Of a stretch of DNA of 38,791 nucleotides, positions 33,336-38,791 are shown piece by piece. Within the stretch, counting starts at the first letter, position 1. Every line of letters starts with the position of its first letter. Under the pieces are notes generated by a model that was not told the origin of the DNA, searched no databases, and saw only the letters and a program-made list of their open reading frames with translations. Position numbers and translations under genes: made by a program. The stretch is taken from NCBI GenBank assembly GCA_018895275.1, contig JAHIOQ010000115.1:1-38791 (forward strand). The letters run 5' to 3'. This stretch comes from Candidatus Omnitrophota bacterium. Its GTDB lineage: Bacteria; Omnitrophota; Gorgyraeia; B26-G9.

Positions 33336-36300
33336 ATGTATGACCAAACGAACAAATTATGGTTTAAGGCGATTGCCTTTATTGTTATGCAGGCCTTTAT
33401 CCTGACCTTGGCTGATGTATCCTGGGCGGCGAATTACCGTGAGAATAAAGGCTCTCAACAGATGGCGCTGGATTCCCAGAAGATAAAGGATGAACGCGAC
33501 AAGCTGTCGAAGGACGCGCTTAGTAACCAGTTTGTTCTTACACAGCCGGCAATGCCATATATGGGATTTGAGCAGGTGACAAGAAAAGGCGGGGCGGAAC
33601 CTTTGTCTTTAATCGATACGACAATAAGCGGGTTGTCGATTGCCGGCAATGACCTGGCGGACATATTTAAGGCCTTGAAAAGCTCGGGGTGTTCGGTCAG
33701 TGAGGCGGGATTCGGCGCTTTGCGCCAGGGATTTAATAAAAAAGAAATTTATCATGCCTTGATGAAAGGCGGTTATGATAAGGAAGAAGTAAAAAATCTG
33801 CTCGGCAGCCTATTGAAAGCGGAAGAGGAAGAAAAAGAAGAAAGCAAGAACAATGCGCTGCAAAAGACCGGCCCTCCGCAGGAAAAGCCGGAAGAAAAAG
33901 AAGCATCTAAAGAAGCGATATTCGAGCTCCCAAAAATTACCGACTCGCCGGTTGAGGAAAAGGCATCTAAGATTATAGAAAAAAGCCTAAACCAAGACGC
34001 GTTGTTCCGCCAGACTGTAGAATTTGTGCGGATCATGATTAATGAAGGCAAACGCGGAAAAGAATTGATCGATGTGCTCAAAAAGGCCGGGCTCTCCAAC
34101 GAGAGAATCATAACGGCATTGGCGCAACTGGGTTTTAATCTCAAAGATATCATAAATATATTTAAGGAAGCAAATATAAGCTGCGGGGATATCGTGCAGG
34201 CATTGCACAAGGCGCAGATCCGGTACTCCGATAAGGAGATATACGGCGCGCTTATAAAATGCGGTTATACGGAAGAAGATATTATTACCGCTTTTCGCAA
34301 TTCCGGCTTAAACGGTGAAGCGATACTTAAGATTGCCACGGAATTAAAGCGGGATATGGTGGAAGTCGCCAAGGCCATGGCCGCTTCCGGTTTCAGCAAG
34401 GCGGATATTGCCCGCGCCTATATCTTAAAGGCAATGCAGTGGACCTGGGACCGGACGGTAAACATCATCAACTGCGCGGTTAAGGCGTTTGACGCGTTTC
34501 TTACGAATATCGGCCGCAAATTTTCCTCACAGCAGGACCTTGCCTATTCTTTAATCGTTGACGACATCCTGGCAACCGGAGAAGTGGTTATTCAGGGCAA
34601 AGACGTAATGACCTCAATGCTGGCGATTAAAAATGTCGCGCGGCAGCACGGCATTGACCTGCAAGGTTATAATCTCACCCTGGAAAGCCTGCTTGAACTC
34701 AACGGTATGGCGGTTGTTCATCTCGACGGCGACCACTGGGTAAGCCTGGTAAGTATCGATGGGGACAATGTCACGATTATCGATAACGGCCAAAAACAGG
34801 TCATTTCGCTCACGGAATTCAAATTCCGCTGGGACGGAAATACCCTGGCAATCGCCAGGCAGAAAATACAGGAAGACCGGCTGCTGGATATGCAGATGCG
34901 CGAGATTCGCGGCGGACGCGGTATCGGGAGTGTCTTTAAATCGGTTGCTAAGGTATTTAAATCGGTCGTTAATGCAGTTGTTGAAGGGGTAAAGACCTTT
35001 GTTAACGGTATGATAAATGTTATCAAAGGTTCTCTTATGATGCTCACCGGAAACTTTAAGGAAGGTTTCTGGACAATGACCATGGGCACGATGCAGATGC
35101 TCTGCGCTCCGACGGTGGCATTATATCATCTCCTGCCGGAAAACGTGGCGCGGATTATCGGGCAGGTAATGAAGGTTATTTGTATTGCCGTGGGCACGAT
35201 TGTCGGCGGGATTATCGGAACATTCTGCGGCGGACAAACACAGTTGGGTATGGCGATTGGCGCTTTTGTCGGCACGATTGTCGGTTATTGCTTTGATTAT
35301 GATATGGTCATGGCCTGTAAAACGAGCAATATAGAAGATTTTAAGGTTCTCTTCAAAAGGATGATAATTGAGGCCACTGTCAATGCCGCGGTTGCCTTTT
35401 GCGTGGGCCATTTCGCAAAGGGGGCGCAGAATATTCAAGGCACATTAGGGTATACGGCTGGGCAAGGTTTTGCCGCGAATAGTGTTGGTGCGGCTATAGC
35501 GGGGGGGGCTTCCGGAGGTGTTTGGGGCGTTATCAGTGCGGCGGCAACGTCTACAGCAGTACAGACAATGGTAGTCAACACGGCGATTAATGCGGTTAAA
35601 CAAACGCTGGTTTCCTATGCCTTAACCGCGGTTACGAAAAATATTGAGAACCCATATCTGCGCGCGGCCATTATCGGCGCAGGCGGCGCTTGGGCCGGCA
35701 GTTCAGCGTGCAATGTCAGCTTTCAGAGCGGCGCTATGGAGTTTGGAAAGCTGATGACTGCGGAGATAGCCAAGAGTATGGTTGTCGGCGCGGTGACGAA
35801 TCTGGCCATGGAATCTATCCGGCAGGTAGGTTACAACAATAACTGGGATCCGTTGTTAATGGAGTGTGTTGCCTTGGCGGCCGGCACCGCGGCGCAATCA
35901 ATAGGCGGAGCGGCGCTTGGTTTTGATTATAAAAATAATAGCTATGGTCAATCTGATTTCAGCACGAGGTTGTCCAATAATTTGATGTCTTCACTCGGCA
36001 GCCTGGCCGGAGCTATTACCGCCAAATGCATGGAAAGAATATGCCGGGAAAGCGGCATGAGCCCGATATTCACCGGAGCGCTTGGGGCATTTTCTCAAAG
36101 CTTAATTACCGGCTTGACCAATGCGGCGATTGATCCTACGAAAAGTTTTTCCTGGACAGATGTAAGTGACGCCTTGTTCAGCGGCTTAGGAACCATGACC
36201 GCTATGGGCTACAAAGATTTGCTGATCCGTGAATTTGATTATACCGACATCAAGGCGTCTGAGGCAGCGTATAATCTGAGCGTTGTCTGGGATATTGCTT

Positions 36301-38791
36301 CTACAGGTTTTGGGAAAGATGTTAAAAAAGATCAGACTTATGACGAATTCGTTGCTACTTTGAGCAACACATTTGGATCTATAATCCAAACTCAGGTGCA
36401 ACGACAACTTGGTTTTACCACGGGTTATAGCTCGGGAAACGCGTATGAGCGCATGCAATATATTGATAGTTACAATAGTGAAATCGATAGCATGGATTAT
36501 ATGATGCACGGACAGGGCGAGATTAAGCTTGGCGCGGACGGCAGGTATTACAACGCCGACGGCAGTATCAACACCTATTGGACGCGGAACGCGGATAAGA
36601 CGGAATATTGGAATTACTGGAAGCAGGAAAAGCCGGAAATATTCGGGCAGCAGGCAGGAGAGGGCAGCGCCTCAACATCTACGAATATGAGCTTTGGCGA
36701 CGCGTGGTTGAGCACTATTTCTGCCCGGCAGTTAAGCTTTCAAAATACCGAAGCCCGGAAGAACTTTACTACAGGCTACATAGCTGCGGGCGCGGCTGTT
36801 TACAATACGTATTTAATGTATAAAGTTGATAATAAAATCAATGAATTTAATGCCTTCAGGGCTAATACAGGCCTTTGCGCGCTATTAGTTGATGGGAAAG
36901 TTGTAATTGAATTGGATGAAGCGGCGATTGCCGCGAATCCGGCGCTGCGCGAAGGCGCTCAACAAGAATTAATGAAGTATGGCGCTGGAGAAAACAGCGA
37001 TGCTGTTATTTTTGCCGATGCCGATGCTTTTTTGCGAGACAAAGCAGATTCATATTATACGAATACCGGAAATAATTCGCAATGGAAAACAACGCAAAAG
37101 CAGGATGTAATTATTAATGGCAAAGTAGTGGCTGCTCAGTTAAGCTCTTCAAGTTATCAGCGTCTTCTTGACCCGACAAATGCCGCGTTAAGTAATATAG
37201 CCGTAACCATGGACGTATTTAATATCTCTATTTTTGGCAATATTAGCGCGGCAGAGGGAGTAAAGTTTAATGCCTCGGCAATAGTAAATTATAACGCTGC
37301 ATTAGGAACATGGGAGGCAAGCAATCCTACTTTTCAAACCATTGACGGCAGTGGTTCTCTTGATTTGAGCATGACGCTGGATAATAAGGATAAGGTTTAT
37401 TTTACTGTTGCCAGCGGCTCAGGTATTCCGGATGACCCGGTTTTAATGGACGCAAGAACAGGAAAAGAGTACGGAAAAACCGCTTTAAGCGGCGTGGCAG
37501 CGCAATTGGGATTGAGCCAGTTAACTGAAAACTTGGGGGATACACAAGTTGGCGTGACACTAGACAGGAATGGCAGTCTTATTTTAACTAAAGAGTCGCG
37601 TGAAGCGGTAATTACTTCTTTAGCGAATTTACCGCTGGAGACAAAGAAATCTTTAGTTGAATCAATCGGTATAGATCTGCCAAACACCTGCGATCTGACA
37701 AAAGCGGATGTAACAATTATAGACACGGATTTTGGACAACAACTTGCAGTTGAAGAAAAAGGCCCGGACAGCCGGGCAATATCTAATGTTTTTGGCAGAG
37801 ACGGCTCTAAAATATCCACTGAAGGTAATGACGTATCCATAATATATCGTCGTGATGGCATGGCAATATTAGAAGGCACAAAGAAATTTGAGGTTATTGA
37901 TCCAGAAACCAAGGTTTTAAAAGTTGTTCAAGGAATAGAAATAAAAACCCCGGAAGGCAAGTCTTTTGTGCTTGAAAATGGCCAAAATTCCATATCCTTT
38001 CAGAGTACATTCTTTTCATCCCTTGGCCTTGCCGATGATAAACTGATAATTAACAAAGGTAGTATTGGTTATGTCTTAGCGGATTTTGATACGGGAAGAC
38101 CGTGGGATGAGCAAGGAAAGGTTGATTTTTCTGCTCTAAAACAACAGGGCGGCGCCGGTTCATCGGATAAGAATAGGGGGCAGGAGAGTCTAACTTTTAT
38201 TAAAGGAGATAATGGCAATGTCTGGGTAGCAGCGGGCAGTAAGTTTGCTTTTGGGGATAACGGCCAGTTTGCCATTGCCGATAATACAGCGGTTTATAAT
38301 AAGACGGGATTGGGGATAAGTATAAATGGGAAGGATATTGGGAAAGGCGGGGTGGTTGTAGAGGGAAATATTTTGCTAGAAAATAAATCTATTTCACGGC
38401 AATTAAAAGGATACGGTGATGTTGAACTTACTGCAACGACAAAATGTATAAAAAACCAAGAAGGACTTTACACGTTAGAAACGATATATGTAGACAGTGA
38501 GGGATATACTGCGATACCGGTAGCGCCGGGGCTGGATGGGAAGACGGTATTTGCGAGGATACAGGATGGCAAGACTTATTATTACGGCAACGTAAATGGA
38601 TTGAAGTTTGAGACCGAAGGATATGGCGGGTTCAAATTTACCGGGACATTACACAATGAAGCTACGAAGAGCGCGAACGGATTATATGAAATAAAGACAA
38701 CGACATATGTAGACAGTGAGGGATATACTGCGATACCGGTAGCGCCGGGGCTGGATGGGAAGACGGTATTTGCGAGGATACAGGATGGCAA
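33336..38791 (+). CDS. Giant secreted protein (partial, 3' end beyond window) with C39-like domain
   Basis: The frame is open from an ATG (GGAGG 7 bases upstream) to the window end, at least 1,818 residues without a stop. The signal peptide has a likely cut after SWAA (residue 33). Helical repeats of the cluster type follow (about 90-150 and 230-360, for example KKAGLSNERIITALAQLGF). A C39 peptidase-like domain spans about 378-505: NCAVKAFDAFL with C380, GDHWVSLV with H467 and TIIDNG with D483. The His-Asp spacing of 16 fits the family; the usual oxyanion Gln six residues before Cys is Thr. Next come amphipathic FKSVAKVFKSVV helices, a glycine-zipper hydrophobic region (about 615-655) and a long Ala/Gly-rich part. 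The distal part is beta-rich and has a 73-residue tandem repeat. Confidence 0.85.
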   Translation, partial: MYDQTNKLWFKAIAFIVMQAFILTLADVSWAANYRENKGSQQMALDSQKIKDERDKLSKDALSNQFVLTQPAMPYMGFEQVTRKGGAEPLSLIDTTISGLSIAGNDLADIFKALKSSGCSVSEAGFGALRQGFNKKEIYHALMKGGYDKEEVKNLLGSLLKAEEEEKEESKNNALQKTGPPQEKPEEKEASKEAIFELPKITDSPVEEKASKIIEKSLNQDALFRQTVEFVRIMINEGKRGKELIDVLKKAGLSNERIITALAQLGFNLKDIINIFKEANISCGDIVQALHKAQIRYSDKEIYGALIKCGYTEEDIITAFRNSGLNGEAILKIATELKRDMVEVAKAMAASGFSKADIARAYILKAMQWTWDRTVNIINCAVKAFDAFLTNIGRKFSSQQDLAYSLIVDDILATGEVVIQGKDVMTSMLAIKNVARQHGIDLQGYNLTLESLLELNGMAVVHLDGDHWVSLVSIDGDNVTIIDNGQKQVISLTEFKFRWDGNTLAIARQKIQEDRLLDMQMREIRGGRGIGSVFKSVAKVFKSVVNAVVEGVKTFVNGMINVIKGSLMMLTGNFKEGFWTMTMGTMQMLCAPTVALYHLLPENVARIIGQVMKVICIAVGTIVGGIIGTFCGGQTQLGMAIGAFVGTIVGYCFDYDMVMACKTSNIEDFKVLFKRMIIEATVNAAVAFCVGHFAKGAQNIQGTLGYTAGQGFAANSVGAAIAGGASGGVWGVISAAATSTAVQTMVVNTAINAVKQTLVSYALTAVTKNIENPYLRAAIIGAGGAWAGSSACNVSFQSGAMEFGKLMTAEIAKSMVVGAVTNLAMESIRQVGYNNNWDPLLMECVALAAGTAAQSIGGAALGFDYKNNSYGQSDFSTRLSNNLMSSLGSLAGAITAKCMERICRESGMSPIFTGALGAFSQSLITGLTNAAIDPTKSFSWTDVSDALFSGLGTMTAMGYKDLLIREFDYTDIKASEAAYNLSVVWDIASTGFGKDVKKDQTYDEFVATLSNTFGSIIQTQVQRQLGFTTGYSSGNAYERMQYIDSYNSEIDSMDYMMHGQGEIKLGADGRYYNADGSINTYWTRNADKTEYWNYWKQEKPEIFGQQAGEGSASTSTNMSFGDAWLSTISARQLSFQNTEARKNFTTGYIAAGAAVYNTYLMYKVDNKINEFNAFRANTGLCALLVDGKVVIELDEAAIAANPALREGAQQELMKYGAGENSDAVIFADADAFLRDKADSYYTNTGNNSQWKTTQKQDVIINGKVVAAQLSSSSYQRLLDPTNAALSNIAVTMDVFNISIFGNISAAEGVKFNASAIVNYNAALGTWEASNPTFQTIDGSGSLDLSMTLDNKDKVYFTVASGSGIPDDPVLMDARTGKEYGKTALSGVAAQLGLSQLTENLGDTQVGVTLDRNGSLILTKESREAVITSLANLPLETKKSLVESIGIDLPNTCDLTKADVTIIDTDFGQQLAVEEKGPDSRAISNVFGRDGSKISTEGNDVSIIYRRDGMAILEGTKKFEVIDPETKVLKVVQGIEIKTPEGKSFVLENGQNSISFQSTFFSSLGLADDKLIINKGSIGYVLADFDTGRPWDEQGKVDFSALKQQGGAGSSDKNRGQESLTFIKGDNGNVWVAAGSKFAFGDNGQFAIADNTAVYNKTGLGISINGKDIGKGGVVVEGNILLENKSISRQLKGYGDVELTATTKCIKNQEGLYTLETIYVDSEGYTAIPVAPGLDGKTVFARIQDGKTYYYGNVNGLKFETEGYGGFKFTGTLHNEATKSANGLYEIKTTTYVDSEGYTAIPVAPGLDGKTVFARIQDG
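38486..38791 (+). repeat. In-frame tandem repeat of 219 bp (73 codons) in the giant gene
   Basis: The 87 bases from 38486 to 38572 recur identically at 38705-38791, the last base of the window. Both copies encode YVDSEGYTAIPVAPGLDGKT followed by VFARIQDGK. The 219-base period keeps the frame. The intervening segment (TYYYGNVNGLKF...) is seen once. The perfect identity points to a recent duplication or ongoing homogenisation, and the array may continue beyond the window. Confidence 0.9.

Noticed and set aside
34500-34560. First thought that the C39-like domain had lost its catalytic Cys
   Set aside because: The region near SSQQDLAYS was first taken as the nucleophile site, but NCAVKAFDAFL with C380 aligns better with the family's Cys block and has suitable spacing to H467.

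Overview
The window looks like part of a chromosome from a Gram-negative-type (diderm) bacterium, most likely Candidatus Omnitrophota (Omnitrophica/OP3). This is an inference. The window has outer-membrane trafficking genes (Lol and Mla type) inside a housekeeping superoperon whose order resembles the Firmicutes clpC locus (mcsA-mcsB-clpC-radA-yacL-ispD-ispF-cysE-cysS). It ends in a very large secreted protein, of the kind reported for Omnitrophota. No rRNA, tRNA or CRISPR array was seen.

Region 1 (1-8900) is an AT-rich, tightly packed defence-type operon. It holds a small HTH protein, a beta-class DNA methyltransferase, a type III-like restriction helicase/nuclease, a TrlF-like PHP-AAA ATPase and an AlbA_2/Schlafen-type ATP-binding protein. 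Region 2 (8901-10084) is a scarred junction. It has a 168-bp palindromic MITE-like element, an HD-domain gene cut off after its HD motif, an IS200/IS605-type end hairpin, and then a consensus promoter for lysS.

Region 3 (10085-27130) is the housekeeping run: lysS, lolC, lolD, an ilvE-like aminotransferase, mcsA, mcsB, clpC, mlaE, mlaF, mlaD, radA, a PIN-TRAM protein, ispD, ispF, cysE and cysS. Many genes overlap or nearly touch. The McsA/McsB/ClpC arginine-phosphorylation machinery appears complete, but no CtsR repressor and no DisA are present. Region 4 (27131-28842) has a consensus promoter, an HTH-ROK regulator and a small membrane protein.

Region 5 (28843-38791) is the most unusual part. 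A consensus promoter feeds a structured leader of about 400 nt. The 3' half of the leader resembles a c-di-GMP-I (GEMM) riboswitch, it contains a tandemly duplicated pair of hairpins, and it ends in an intrinsic terminator. A small secreted protein follows, bracketed by REP-like palindromic repeats. Then come a PilZ (c-di-GMP receptor) protein, two paralogous secreted proteins, a third secreted protein, and a giant secreted protein still open at the window end (at least 1,818 residues). Three of the secreted proteins and the giant share short helical repeats of the form 'AGYSxxEIVxxL'. The giant also carries a C39-like peptidase domain with an apparent Cys-His-Asp triad, a glycine-zipper hydrophobic region, and a fresh tandem duplication at its far end. 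I infer a c-di-GMP-responsive cell-surface or secretion system, which I consider the best candidate here for an undescribed system.
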